Positions 7,074 through 16,269 of a stretch of 39,973 nt of DNA are shown one piece after another (the stretch's first letter is position 1; the number at the start of each line of letters is the position of its first letter). Both the position numbers and the translations under genes were made by a program. Origin of the DNA: Paludibacteraceae bacterium. Its GTDB lineage: Bacteria > Bacteroidota > Bacteroidia > Bacteroidales > Paludibacteraceae. Location of the stretch: NCBI GenBank assembly GCA_024399545.1, contig JAKSNS010000026.1:1-39973 (forward strand). The letters run 5' to 3'. The notes beneath the pieces are model-generated. The model saw only the letters and a program-made list of their open reading frames with translations, was not told the DNA's origin and searched no databases.

Positions 7074-8102
7074 ATGGAATTAGCAAACATTGATTGGGGT
7101 AGCCTTGGCTTTGGTTTCATGCCAACAGACTACAATGTTCGTTGCAACTACAGCAACGGGAAATGGGGCGAGCTTGAGGTTCATGCCGAGGCAACTATGC
7201 CTATGCACATCTCTGCCGCTGTTCTTCACTATGCACAAGAGTGCTTTGAGGGTTTGAAGGCTTTCCGTGGCGAGGATGGCAAGGTCCGTGTCTTCCGCAT
7301 CGTCGAAAACGCTAAACGTATGCAGTCTTCCTGCCGTGGCGTATGTATGCCAGAGTTCCCTATCGAGAAATTCGAGGAGGCTGTCCTCAAGGTTGTTAGA
7401 CTCAATGCACGTTTCATCCCTCCATACGAGACTGGCGCATCCCTCTATATCCGTCCAGTGCTCTTCGGCACAACTCCACTGGTAGGCGTTAAACCTGCTT
7501 CAGAATACACTTTCGTAGTGTTCGTTACACCAGTTGGTCCTTACTTCAAGGGCGGTTTCCAGACCACTCCGTTCATGCTCAGCCGTAAATACGACCGTGC
7601 CGCTCCTCTCGGAACTGGTAACCTCAAAGTCGGTGGCAACTATGCGGCAGGTATGCGTGCTACAGTTGACAGCCACGATATGGGCTACAGCGCAGTGTTC
7701 TACATCGACCCTAAGGAGAAGAAATACATCGACGAGTGCGGTGCCGCTAACTTCTTCGCTATCAAGGGCAATTCGTACATCACTCCAAAATCCGACTCTA
7801 TTCTTCCTTCAATCACCAACATGTCTCTCCGTCAGATTGCAGAGGACCTTGGCATGACTGTTGAGCGTCGTCAGATTCCTATTGCTGAGCTTGCTGAGTT
7901 TGATGAGGCAGGTGCTTGCGGTACTGCCGCAGTTATCTCTCCTATCGACAAGATTGTCGATGTTGACGAGAACCACACTTTCCAGATTTCAAAAGACGGC
8001 AAGCCAGGCAAATGGTGTACAAAACTTTACGAGACTCTCCGTGGCATTCAGTACGGTAAGGTTGAGGACAAGCATAACTGGTGCACAATCGTAGAATTCT
8101 AA
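7074..8102 (+). CDS. ilvE: Branched-chain amino acid aminotransferase
   Basis: PLP-dependent fold-type IV transaminase, 342 aa, that interconverts leucine, isoleucine and valine with their 2-oxo acids using glutamate/2-oxoglutarate. Visible family features are HYAQECFEGLKAFRG near residue 51, a YIRPVLFGT strand near residue 125, and TGNLKVGGNYAAG, whose Lys185 should form the Schiff base with PLP. DECGAANFFAI and ACGTAAVISPI are the cofactor phosphate-binding region. Length fits the group of about 340-360 aa. It lies in a row with the WbqC-family gene and gap. Confidence 0.95.
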   Translation: MELANIDWGSLGFGFMPTDYNVRCNYSNGKWGELEVHAEATMPMHISAAVLHYAQECFEGLKAFRGEDGKVRVFRIVENAKRMQSSCRGVCMPEFPIEKFEEAVLKVVRLNARFIPPYETGASLYIRPVLFGTTPLVGVKPASEYTFVVFVTPVGPYFKGGFQTTPFMLSRKYDRAAPLGTGNLKVGGNYAAGMRATVDSHDMGYSAVFYIDPKEKKYIDECGAANFFAIKGNSYITPKSDSILPSITNMSLRQIAEDLGMTVERRQIPIAELAEFDEAGACGTAAVISPIDKIVDVDENHTFQISKDGKPGKWCTKLYETLRGIQYGKVEDKHNWCTIVEF

Positions 8103-8110
8103 TCAATTAA

Positions 8111-9121
<1,011 letters not shown>

Positions 9122-9144
9122 CCAACGCTTAACAATTTATTAAA

Positions 9145-9175
9145 GGAAGGTCAGCCACAACGAGGTTGACCTTTC
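9145..9175 (+). terminator. Terminator after gap, overlapping the 3' end of the convergent gene
   Basis: GGAAGGTCAGCC (9145-9156) pairs with GGTTGACCTTTC (9164-9175) through 12 bp including two G-T pairs, with T residues following. The hairpin also encodes the last few codons of the amidase-like gene on the minus strand. Confidence 0.7.
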
Positions 9176-9603
9176 TTAGTCTTATACGAGAACCATTTCC
9201 TGACATCGAAAAAAGGTTCATAATTCTCTCTCGCCTCGTCTGGGTGCAGCAGTTCGTTTGCCCCGACCACCTCAGCCTCAGTGTATCTTTTCAGCAGGTT
9301 TTCGAGCACCGTCCTCAGCCCTTTCTCCTGCTTCTCGCTGAGGGTGTCCGTCTCCTCACCGCTCTCTGCCGACAGCCCTCCGGCGTAAGCCACTGAGAGA
9401 CTGTTCACAGACCACCGTCCGCAGTGTCCGCAAACCTCACGGTCAGCCCTGCCTTTCAGTATTGTTCCGTCCGTGTTCACGATGTAGTGGTATGGCATTG
9501 GGTCCTGGAACCTCTCCTGCGAGTTCATTTCCACTATGTCCTCCGGACTCAGTTTGTAGTCGTCCGGACTCTTTGTCGCATGTATGACTATCAGTTTCTT
9601 CAT
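9151..9603 (-). CDS. Amidase_2-like protein, probably lacking part of the zinc site
   Basis: A 150-aa protein resembling the N-acetylmuramoyl-L-alanine amidases of the T7-lysozyme type common in Bacteroidota genomes. It starts MKKLIVIHATKSPDDYKLSP, where the His of VIHAT matches the first zinc ligand; PYHYIVNTDGTILKGR and NSLSVAYAGGL are the following core strands. In typical members the second and third ligands lie in GHxD and KxCP motifs; here the aligned stretches read VGANELLH and ENYEPFFDVRKWF, so both appear to be missing. It may be an inactive or decaying copy. The ATG at 9603 was chosen because homology starts there. No partner genes flank it. Confidence 0.7.
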   Translation of the reverse strand: MKKLIVIHATKSPDDYKLSPEDIVEMNSQERFQDPMPYHYIVNTDGTILKGRADREVCGHCGRWSVNSLSVAYAGGLSAESGEETDTLSEKQEKGLRTVLENLLKRYTEAEVVGANELLHPDEARENYEPFFDVRKWFSYKTKKGQPRCG

Positions 9604-9830
9604 ATTGCTTGTTATTTTTGGGTTTATGGGGTACAGCCAACTGTCAACCGCCCTCACTATAGTTTTTCCCTTTTGCGGACGGTTTTTCCGCGATATGGCG
9701 TTAAATAATCCTAAAACATGGAAGATTTTTTGTGACTTTGTCGTAAATGGGTGGTTTTTAGGGTCTTAATTTGGTGAATGGCATTTGAGGTTTTGAGCCT
9801 CGAATGTCGGCTGCTTTCGGTTTGCACGCC

Positions 9831-10022
9831 ATTTCAATTATTTCAATAATTTCACCTGAAATTCTGCGGGTCACCTTTTTTTGGGGCGGACACATTATTA
9901 TAATATTATATATATATACTTATATAAATATATACTTTTTTTATAATGTTTCCTTCATTTTTTTAGAGAGGACAAAACATACCCCCAACTTTTCAGGTGA
10001 AATTATTGAAATTATTGAAATC
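9831..10022. repeat. Inverted-repeat element with TTTCAATAA units and an AT-rich core (copy 1)
   Basis: The left arm (9831-9861) and the right arm (9991-10022, reverse complement) agree over 31 bp with one mismatch. Each arm holds two to three TTTCAATAA-like 9-bp units ending in TTTCACCTGAAA. The roughly 130-bp core is AT-rich, with alternating TA tracts around 9900-9945. The right arm continues inward with a CCCCC run, as in the copy at the end of the window. No transposase is present; it could be a MITE-like element or a protein-binding or structural site. Confidence 0.8.
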
Positions 10023-10330
10023 GCACATAGTAATCAAGAGGGAAAAATAAGCGAGGAATGGGGATAATGTGGATGATGAAAATGGAGGGGAAATAATGTT
10101 TTTATGGTACGGTAGGGCTTGCTCTTTTCTTGCTCTTTTGTATTGTTGGTTTTGGGAGGTTTTTTAACAAAAGATTGTATGGCGGCTATGCTCAGACAGA
10201 GTGTTGGTTGGTGCTTGTTTGTGGGTCGGCTTTCTTTTTTTACTGGTCTGATGATTCGACATTTCGATGTTTCTTTATTTTGATAAATTTAACAAAATTG
10301 GCTTTTTGCAAAGAAGTGCATCAACTGAAC

Positions 10331-10372
10331 GATTTCAATAATTTCAATAATTTCACCTAAAAACTTGGGGGT
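10331..10372 (+). repeat. Solo arm of the TTTCAATAA repeat
   Basis: GATTTCAATAATTTCAATAA continues with TTTCACCTAAAAACTTGGGGGT. This is one full arm of the element at 9831-10022, without an inverted partner nearby. It lies 32 bp beyond the 3' end of the truncated ATPase gene. Confidence 0.85.
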
Positions 10373-10403
10373 GGGTTGTGCTGGTATCAAATTAAGGTGA
10401 GGA

Positions 10404-10997
10404 TTATCCCTTCAACCATAAAGACATGAATTTGTCGTATGTCTCGTACACTCCTCCGTTTTGAGTGATTATCTGTTTGTCCAACAATACTTTGCTTACC
10501 TTCTGTACGCTGCTTGCCGAGTCTAAGTGGTATTTTTTGATGAACTGACTACCTGTTATTTGCTTCACTTTACCTTCGTGACTGATAGACCGCAGAAGCG
10601 ACACCTGTTTTGCCGATAACTGTATCAGCATATCCTGATAGGTCTGCTCGTATGACTCAAGTATCTGTCTCAAGGCAAAATCAACCATCTGAAGAGTGCA
10701 GCATTCACCAACCGATGTCAGAGAATAGAGTTCGTTGAGCATCTTCTGCACATACCATGTGGTTGCGTCGAATTTGTTGTAGATGAGTTCAATAACTTCA
10801 TTGTCAATTGTTTTGCCGTTTACCTCGAAATGATGACTTGCAAATTTGACATATTCGTCCAATGCAATCGGCGGCAAGTTCATCACCGATACGCTTTGGT
10901 AAAAAGGTCGTGCAGGTGACGAAAACATTTCGTTCATCAGGTGTCTCTGTGACCCTGAGAATACAAAAACGGCATTCCGGCATTCCTTTTTTTTTCA
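10404..10997 (-). pseudogene. Truncated AAA-family ATPase (C-terminal half)
   Basis: The reading frame from ATG 10997 gives 197 aa. FVFSGSQRHLMNEMFSSPARP near the start is the sensor region of a Bacteroidota ATP-binding protein family; the rest matches its lid and winged-helix part (TTWYVQKMLNEL; ILESYEQTYQDMLIQLSAKQ; a final KFMSLWLKG). Full-length members have Walker A and B motifs in about 170 preceding residues, which are absent here. Homology stops at a run of eight A residues, just beyond which lies a 22-bp stretch identical to the -33 region of the rpsF promoter (see findings). Expression is doubtful. Confidence 0.8.
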
Positions 10998-11026
10998 TTC
11001 CACCAAATGTTTCTCCCATTTTATCA

Positions 11027-11059
11027 AAAAAAGATTATCCTTTTTGGATAATCTTTTTT
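11027..11059. terminator. Terminator after proS
   Basis: GATTATCC (11033-11040) and GGATAATC (11046-11053) form a hairpin flanked by six A residues on one side and six T on the other, so it works in both directions. It lies 26 bp beyond the proS stop on the minus strand. Confidence 0.85.
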
Positions 11060-11084
11060 GGGTAATGATATGTGGATTGGATAA

Positions 11085-12587
11085 TCAATAAGCGCGGGCA
11101 AAGACGACACGTCTGGCAGAAGGCTTACCTGTCACCATACATTTGCCTGGCTCATTGCGGATTATACGACCGTCGGCTGTATGAATCTCGTCCATAGGAA
11201 TGCAACGGATTGTGGCTTTTGTATCCTCTTTAATCTTCTCCTCCGTCTCAGTCGTGCCGTCCCAATGAGCAAGGATGAAGCCGCCTTTCTCAATCTCAGC
11301 TTTGAATTCGTCGTATGTCTCGACAGTGCGGGTTACTGATGTGCGGTAGTCGAAAGCCTTCTTGAATATGTTTTGCTGCATTTCGTCAAGCAACGACTTA
11401 ATGCGAGGGGCAAGTCCGTCGAACGAGACGGTCTCTTTCTCCAATGTGTCACGGCGCATCAACTCGACAGTGTTGTTTTCCATATCACGCTGACCCATGG
11501 CGATGCGTACAGGGACACCTTTCAATTCGTATTCCGAGAATTTCCACCCTGGTTTCTTGTTGTCCGCATTGTCGTATTTGACGCTGACACCGAGAGCCTT
11601 GAGTTCACGTACGAGTCCTTCGACCTTGGCGTTGATGGCGTTGAGCTGGTCATCGCCTTTATAAATAGGCACGATGACAACCTGGAATGGCGCGAGGTTA
11701 GGCGGCAGCACCAGACCGTTGTTGTCAGAGTGCGCCATAATCAGAGCACCCATCAGTCGGGTGGAAACGCCCCACGATGTGGCCCAGACATAGTCCAACT
11801 GGTTGTTTTTGTCGGAGAACTTAACGTCGAAAGCCTTGGCGAAGTTCTGTCCGAGGAAGTGTGACGTTCCTGCCTGAAGAGCCTTGCCGTCCTGCATGAG
11901 TGCCTCGATGCAGAATGTCTCAATAGCACCGGCGAAACGCTCGTTGGCAGATTTTACACCCTTGATTACAGGTACTGCCATATAATTCTCGACGAAGTCG
12001 GCATAAACGTGAAGCATTCTCTGAGCCTCTTCCATTGCCTCGTCTGACGTGGCATGTGCCGTGTGACCTTCCTGCCAAAGGAACTCTGCGGTGCGGAGGA
12101 AAAGGCGTGTCCTCATCTCCCAGCGTACCACGTTTGCCCACTGGTTGCACAGGATTGGCAGGTCGCGGTACGAGTTAATCCAGTTCTTGTAGGTGTTCCA
12201 GATGATAGTCTCGGACGTTGGGCGGACGATGAGTTCCTCCTCAAGTTTTGCCGCAGGGTCAACAACCACACCTGAGCCGTCAGGGTTGGTTTTCAGGCGG
12301 TAGTGAGTGACAACGGCGCACTCCTTGGCGAAACCTTCGACGTGGTCAGCCTCTTTAGAGAGGAATGACTTTGGGATGAAGAGAGGGAAATATGCGTTCT
12401 GATGACCAGTCTCCTTGAACATATCGTCCAGTTTGCGCTGTATTTTCTCCCAGATAGCGTAGCCGTAAGGTTTGATAACCATACAGCCACGGACGGCGGA
12501 CGACTCAGCGAGGTCTGCCTTTACAACCAGGTCGTTGTACCATTTTGAGTAGTCTTCTTCCCTGGAGGTTAATTCTTTTAAAGCCAT
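11085..12587 (-). CDS. proS: Prolyl-tRNA synthetase, short (eukaryote/archaeon-like) form
   Basis: Class II aminoacyl-tRNA synthetase, 500 aa, charging tRNA-Pro. It is the shorter ProRS type without the editing insertion that splits the catalytic domain of the E. coli type. RPTSETIIW near residue 122, [20 protein letters not shown] near residue 155 (motif 2) and [14 protein letters not shown] near residue 285 (motif 3) form the active site; the anticodon-binding domain follows (VVIVPIYKG near residue 306). The C-terminus ends in RRVVFARAY; the terminal Tyr is typical of this type. Its ATG overlaps the end of the small upstream ORF by 10 bp. A hairpin follows the stop. Confidence 0.96.
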   Translation of the reverse strand: MALKELTSREEDYSKWYNDLVVKADLAESSAVRGCMVIKPYGYAIWEKIQRKLDDMFKETGHQNAYFPLFIPKSFLSKEADHVEGFAKECAVVTHYRLKTNPDGSGVVVDPAAKLEEELIVRPTSETIIWNTYKNWINSYRDLPILCNQWANVVRWEMRTRLFLRTAEFLWQEGHTAHATSDEAMEEAQRMLHVYADFVENYMAVPVIKGVKSANERFAGAIETFCIEALMQDGKALQAGTSHFLGQNFAKAFDVKFSDKNNQLDYVWATSWGVSTRLMGALIMAHSDNNGLVLPPNLAPFQVVIVPIYKGDDQLNAINAKVEGLVRELKALGVSVKYDNADNKKPGWKFSEYELKGVPVRIAMGQRDMENNTVELMRRDTLEKETVSFDGLAPRIKSLLDEMQQNIFKKAFDYRTSVTRTVETYDEFKAEIEKGGFILAHWDGTTETEEKIKEDTKATIRCIPMDEIHTADGRIIRNEPGKCMVTGKPSARRVVFARAY

Positions 12588-12820
12588 ATTGTTATATTAT
12601 TTTGTTTCTTTATTAATAACTTACCGCTATACCCAACGTAAATAGGACCATTGTCAGGGGCGGAAAGTGTGCCATTTATGAATGTTGTATGCGCTGGTTC
12701 TGCTTTGAAATCGGCAAGCGGTGTTATTGAGGTCACTACGCCGTCCCTAATCTCAACAACAGCGTTATGGTATTGGCAGTTGGGGGTATTTATCCAGTTC
12801 GTGGCTATCCTTTTCGTCAT
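12578..12820 (-). CDS. Small protein of unknown function, coupled to proS
   Basis: An 80-aa frame between the DUF4296 gene and proS. It begins [20 protein letters not shown] (a GTG two codons upstream is possible), overlaps the end of the DUF4296 gene by 56 bp, and its stop overlaps the proS ATG by 10 bp, which suggests translational coupling. RIATNWINT, a strand with [12 protein letters not shown], and FINGTLSAP loosely recall the N-terminal beta domain of Bacteroidota amidohydrolases (a FYNGILVPG-like turn before the metal-binding HxH), but the barrel and all metal ligands are absent. It may be a remnant of such a gene or a distinct small protein; I am not sure. Confidence 0.5.
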   Translation of the reverse strand: MTKRIATNWINTPNCQYHNAVVEIRDGVVTSITPLADFKAEPAHTTFINGTLSAPDNGPIYVGYSGKLLIKKQNNITIWL

Positions 12821-13688
12821 CTCCACGTCTCTTTTTCAATAGGTTAAACTGTCTGCGTCTTCTGTTGTTCATCTTCCCATTGAAGATGCGTTCATCGGCA
12901 ATATCGATATGTTTTCCGTTCTTTGGGTATATGTAATTTATGCAAACATCTTCATATTCCATTGACGATAACCGTTTTACACTCTCTTCGTGGGCTATTT
13001 GTACCGATATGCGTGAAATCTCTTTCTTGACCGTGCCTGTCGAAAGGCGATACCTGTGCCATTTGCCGTCGGCTTGTGCCTTGATGCTTAGCGTGTCGTT
13101 TTTTGAGCCGTCCGCATACCCAATAGTCATCTGCATTGGCATTGTAATATCTTCGTCCGAGGAACACCTCATACGAAGAGTCAACTCTATTTTCTTTGCT
13201 CCAATGAAATATTTCTTACCTTCCAAATCTTGTAGTATGCGCTCTTTGTCTATCGTGTCTTTCAAGTCGTTATACCAATACATACAATCTTGGGATAACC
13301 AATAGTTCATTGTGTCGTTGTCTGGCTGTGCTATCCCCATCGCTTTGAACTCTGGCAATTGCCCTTGCTCCACTTGCGTTAGGAATGTTTCGCTTTTCTC
13401 TTCCAACTTCTTATTTACCAGTCGCCATTGCTCAGGGTGCCCTGCATACCATTCGAGGGACTTGTCAAAACCTGATTTGTCAGTATGGTGTTTGGCGAAA
13501 ATGCCGTTGTAATATCTCACCTTTTCTTTGCCTTCAATATAATAGTCTATATGTGCGGCAGTTGCGTCAAAACGGTAGATGTCAAAGAGTACATCTACCA
13601 TCTCGTCTGTCGTTAGGATTTTCTCTTTTTTACATCCCGTCATCAATGCTAATGTCAGGCAAGCAAACAGGATAATAGTTCTCTTCAT
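12765..13688 (-). CDS. DUF4296-type lipoprotein
   Basis: A 307-aa predicted lipoprotein. MKRTIILFACLTLALMTGC is a lipoprotein signal with the modified Cys at 19. The following ILTTDEMVDVLFDIYRFDAT and YYNGIFAKHHTDKSGFDKSL segments are typical of the DUF4296 domain of Bacteroidota, whose function is unknown. The C-terminal half is predicted beta-rich and ends in a basic, low-complexity tail. The ATG at 13688 overlaps the lspA stop (ATGA), consistent with co-transcription with the enzyme that cleaves its signal peptide. An in-frame start at 13763 lies inside lspA and is rejected because it precedes the lipobox. Confidence 0.8.
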   Translation of the reverse strand: MKRTIILFACLTLALMTGCKKEKILTTDEMVDVLFDIYRFDATAAHIDYYIEGKEKVRYYNGIFAKHHTDKSGFDKSLEWYAGHPEQWRLVNKKLEEKSETFLTQVEQGQLPEFKAMGIAQPDNDTMNYWLSQDCMYWYNDLKDTIDKERILQDLEGKKYFIGAKKIELTLRMRCSSDEDITMPMQMTIGYADGSKNDTLSIKAQADGKWHRYRLSTGTVKKEISRISVQIAHEESVKRLSSMEYEDVCINYIYPKNGKHIDIADERIFNGKMNNRRRRQFNLLKKRRGDDEKDSHELDKYPQLPIP

Positions 13689-14317
13689 TTTTTCTCCTTG
13701 CCGTTTACTCCCACAAAGTCGAATGAGTTGTTGAAGGCCTTGCGGTATCCTATGATTACCCAAATAATCCCGACGGTTATGAAACTGTCGGCTATGTTGA
13801 AGACTGGACTGAAGAATACGTCTCCACCGATTATAGGCACCCAGTCTGGAATGTCAAACAGTGGAAAGTAAAACATATCAACCACTTTGCCAGTAAACCA
13901 TTGTGCGTATCCGTCACCAGCCGAAGCAATTGTGGCTATTTGGTTGAAACTGCTTGCCGTAAAGATTTTGCCGTAGAATATGCAGTCTAAGATGTTACCT
14001 ACCGCACCAGTCAGGATACATGTCATGACGACGAGGAAGCCAAAGTTGAAATCAGCTTTGACCAATCGCACCAAATACCATGTCAGAATGCCTGAGACTA
14101 TGATACGGAAACTGGTGAGGATTATTTTGCTGCCGAGAGTCACCCCAAAAGCCATACCTGGGTTTTCTACAAATACCAAACGAAACCAGGGCAGGACTAC
14201 ATACTCCTCACCAAGTGCGAAGTTGAGTTTTATGTGAAATTTCAGAATCTGGTCAGCGACTATGCCGAGAAACAGAATGGATGGGAATACCCACCAATAA
14301 CGTTTACTACTAATCAT
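13685..14317 (-). CDS. lspA: Lipoprotein signal peptidase (signal peptidase II)
   Basis: Inner-membrane aspartic peptidase, 210 aa, that cleaves lipoprotein signal peptides before the lipid-modified Cys. It has four main membrane segments. VADQILKF near residue 20, the FVENPGMAFG loop near residue 50, GAVGNILDCIFYGKI near residue 105 and FNIADSFITVG near residue 173 contain the two catalytic Asp residues (GNILD and NIADS). The protein is longer than the approximately 165-aa E. coli form, with an extra periplasmic stretch between the two motifs, as usual in Bacteroidota. Its ATG directly follows the stop of the dksA/traR-like gene. Confidence 0.95.
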   Translation of the reverse strand: MISSKRYWWVFPSILFLGIVADQILKFHIKLNFALGEEYVVLPWFRLVFVENPGMAFGVTLGSKIILTSFRIIVSGILTWYLVRLVKADFNFGFLVVMTCILTGAVGNILDCIFYGKIFTASSFNQIATIASAGDGYAQWFTGKVVDMFYFPLFDIPDWVPIIGGDVFFSPVFNIADSFITVGIIWVIIGYRKAFNNSFDFVGVNGKEKK

Positions 14318-14695
14318 TTACTTCTGACTCATTTTGCCTTCGACGGTCGTAGTTGCATGGGGTACGGCGCGGAGACGCTCCTTTGGAATGAGTTTGCCCG
14401 TGATGCGGCAGATGCCATACGTCTTGTTTTCTATACGGATGAGTGCGTTCTTCAGGTGCGTTATGAAGTTTAATTGCCTCTGCATCTGTTGTGAAAGCAA
14501 CTCTTTGCTTAGGGTGCTTGCGCCTTCCTCGAAGTTCTTGAATGTTGGCGATGTGTCGTTTACGTCGTTCCCGCTTTCGTTTGACAACATATTTTTCAGA
14601 TGGTCGTATTCCTTCTGCGCTGTGTCAAGTTTGCTGAGAATCAATTGGCGGAACTCTTCAAGTTCCTCGTCATTGTAGCGTGTCTTTTCAGCCAT
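14318..14695 (-). CDS. DksA/TraR-family protein without a complete zinc finger
   Basis: A 125-aa cytoplasmic protein. The first 90 residues form a charged, probably coiled-coil region (DEELEEFRQLILSKLDTAQK and later ELLSQQMQRQLNFITHL). The C-terminus IENKTYGICRITGKLIPKER matches the DksA/TraR zinc-finger region, but only one of the four Cys remains, as seen in many Bacteroidota members. DksA-type proteins bind RNA polymerase in its secondary channel and work with ppGpp; I infer a related role. The gene abuts lspA with no gap and follows mlaF closely. Confidence 0.85.
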   Translation of the reverse strand: MAEKTRYNDEELEEFRQLILSKLDTAQKEYDHLKNMLSNESGNDVNDTSPTFKNFEEGASTLSKELLSQQMQRQLNFITHLKNALIRIENKTYGICRITGKLIPKERLRAVPHATTTVEGKMSQK

Positions 14696-14699
14696 AGCC

Positions 14700-15464
14700 T
14701 TAATTATTATTATGAACAGTTTTTATGGTCTTGAATAGTTGGGAAGCAAAGACGAAATCCTGCAATGATTCATTGTCGGATTTGAAGATGTCATCTTTTG
14801 AACCTTCCCATGTCTTATGTCCATCACGGATTAGGATGATGTGGTCGCCTGTCTCCATTATGGAATTCATATCGTGGGTGTTGACTATAGTCGTTATGTC
14901 GTACTCTTGCGTTATCTCTTTGATGAGTTTGTCTATTACAAGCGATGTCACAGGGTCAAGTCCCGAGTTTGGCTCGTCGCAGAATAGGTATTTTGGATTG
15001 AGTGCGATGGCTCGTGCGATGGCTACTCGTTTCTGCATTCCTCCCGAAATTTCCGATGGGTACAACTTGTGTTTGTCCTCTAAAAGGTTTACTCGCTCAA
15101 GGCAGAATATAGCCCGTTTTTCTTTTTCGATTTTGGTCATAGACGAGAACATCTCCAACGGGAACAAAACGTTTTCAATAACCGTCAGCGAGTCAAATAA
15201 GGCTGACCCTTGGAACAACATGCCGACTTCGCGACGCAGTTTCTTTATCTCGTCTTTCCGCATGTTTAGGATGTCTCGTCCGTCATACAGTATCTGACCG
15301 TCTTCCGCAATGTGAAGCCCTATCACGCATTTCATAAGCACGGTCTTACCTGAGCCGCTTGGACCTATAATTTGGTTGACCTTGCCGTCGTAGAAGTTGG
15401 CTGAAATGTCGTGAAGGATTTTTTTCCCCTCGAAAGACTTGTTTATGTCCAGTACCTCTATCAT
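14700..15464 (-). CDS. mlaF: Mla-type ABC transporter ATPase
   Basis: ABC ATPase of 254 aa. Walker A GPSGSGKT at residues 34-41, LFQGSALFDSLTVIENVLFP (Q-loop region) near 83, the signature ISGGMQKR near 138, Walker B YLFCDEPNSGLD near 159 and the switch His in VNTHD near 193 are all present. Together with the MlaE-like permease whose stop overlaps its ATG by four bases, it should move phospholipids between the membranes. No MCE-domain protein (MlaD) is encoded beside it. The next gene downstream is the dksA/traR-like gene. Confidence 0.9.
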   Translation of the reverse strand: MIEVLDINKSFEGKKILHDISANFYDGKVNQIIGPSGSGKTVLMKCVIGLHIAEDGQILYDGRDILNMRKDEIKKLRREVGMLFQGSALFDSLTVIENVLFPLEMFSSMTKIEKEKRAIFCLERVNLLEDKHKLYPSEISGGMQKRVAIARAIALNPKYLFCDEPNSGLDPVTSLVIDKLIKEITQEYDITTIVNTHDMNSIMETGDHIILIRDGHKTWEGSKDDIFKSDNESLQDFVFASQLFKTIKTVHNNN

Positions 15465-16204
15465 GTCAGCATTATGTCTGTTAATACTATGTCCATCAGC
15501 AGCATCATTATACTGCTTTTTACTACGGCGTTTGTACTGGCTTGTCCCACCGCAATAGCTCCCCCGTTGGCGTAGTAGCCGTAGAACGACGATATTGAGG
15601 CGATGACAAAGCCGAAAAAGATTGATTTGATAACGCTATAGGTGAAGTAGAAAGGAATGAATGCGTATTGAAGACCGTAAACGAAGTTGTCAACGGTTAT
15701 CAGGGATGTGAATTTAGCAACTCCCATTCCGCCCAAAAGTCCCAATCCTGTACAGAGTGTCACCAAGACAGGCATAAAGAGTACAAGTCCCATTATTTTT
15801 GGGAATATGAGGTAGTTGGCTGAATTTATTCCCATTATTTCGAGTGCGTCAATTTGCTCTGAGACTCTCATGGAACCCAATTCCGAGGCTATATTAGAGC
15901 CAACTTTCCCTGCTAACAACAGACACATGATTGTTGACGAAAACTCCAACAGGTATGTGTCGCGAAGCATGAGACCCGTAGTGTAGCGTGGCAAAAGCGG
16001 GTTTTCCGTATTCAGCACAACCTGCATGGTCATGATTACGCCCATGAATATTGAGATTATGGCAACTAGTATTATAGAGTCCGTACCGAGTTTAACCATC
16101 TCCACAGGCACTTGTTTCCAGACCATTTTCCTGTTTTCAGGACGTGCGAACACACGTCCCATCAACATTGAGTATCTGCCAAATTCCTGTAAAAACTTTC
16201 TCAT
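15461..16204 (-). CDS. mlaE: MlaE-family phospholipid transport permease
   Basis: Inner-membrane permease of 247 aa with five or six hydrophobic segments. The family signature is clear: GVIMTMQVVLNTENP near residue 54, LLLAGKVGSNIASELGSMRV near residue 95 and EQIDALEIMGINSANYLIFP directly after it. The end of the gene overlaps the mlaF start by an ATGA. It heads a minus-strand operon (mlaE-mlaF-dksA/traR-lspA-DUF4296-small ORF-proS) from the promoter at 16227-16257. Confidence 0.92.
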   Translation of the reverse strand: MRKFLQEFGRYSMLMGRVFARPENRKMVWKQVPVEMVKLGTDSIILVAIISIFMGVIMTMQVVLNTENPLLPRYTTGLMLRDTYLLEFSSTIMCLLLAGKVGSNIASELGSMRVSEQIDALEIMGINSANYLIFPKIMGLVLFMPVLVTLCTGLGLLGGMGVAKFTSLITVDNFVYGLQYAFIPFYFTYSVIKSIFFGFVIASISSFYGYYANGGAIAVGQASTNAVVKSSIMMLLMDIVLTDIMLT

Positions 16205-16226
16205 AACTTGTGTTTATAATAGACCG

Positions 16227-16257
16227 CAAAGTTACAAATAATTCTTCAATTGGCAAA
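16227..16257 (-). promoter_or_regulatory. Promoter of the mlaE operon
   Basis: On the minus strand a TAACTTTG -7 box (16234-16227) lies 19 bp after a TTTG -33 box (16257-16254). The mlaE start is 23 bp downstream of the -7 box. Confidence 0.8.
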
Positions 16258-16269
16258 ATGTTTTGACAA

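Larger units (their letters stand above)
9604..10403. other. Gene-poor 800-bp stretch in the accessory patch
   Basis: I see no convincing gene between the amidase-like gene and the ATPase fragment. The stretch holds the AT-rich inverted-repeat element (9831-10022), one solo repeat arm (10331-10372) and an 11-bp direct duplication (CTTGCTCTTTT at 10118 and 10129). A 76-codon open frame at 10130-10360 has low-complexity, Phe/Cys-rich content and runs into the repeat, so I do not call it a gene. Confidence 0.6.

Noticed and set aside
10130-10360. A 76-codon frame in the accessory patch
   Set aside because: Phe/Cys-rich with no recognisable domain, no promoter, and its end is made of the TTTCAATAA repeat (reading NDFNNFNNF).
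11373-11864. A 163-codon plus-strand frame
   Set aside because: Antisense to proS, which is intact and well conserved in the other frame.
14725-15297. A 190-codon plus-strand frame
   Set aside because: Antisense to mlaF; Ser-rich composition is typical of reverse reading and no family is recognisable.
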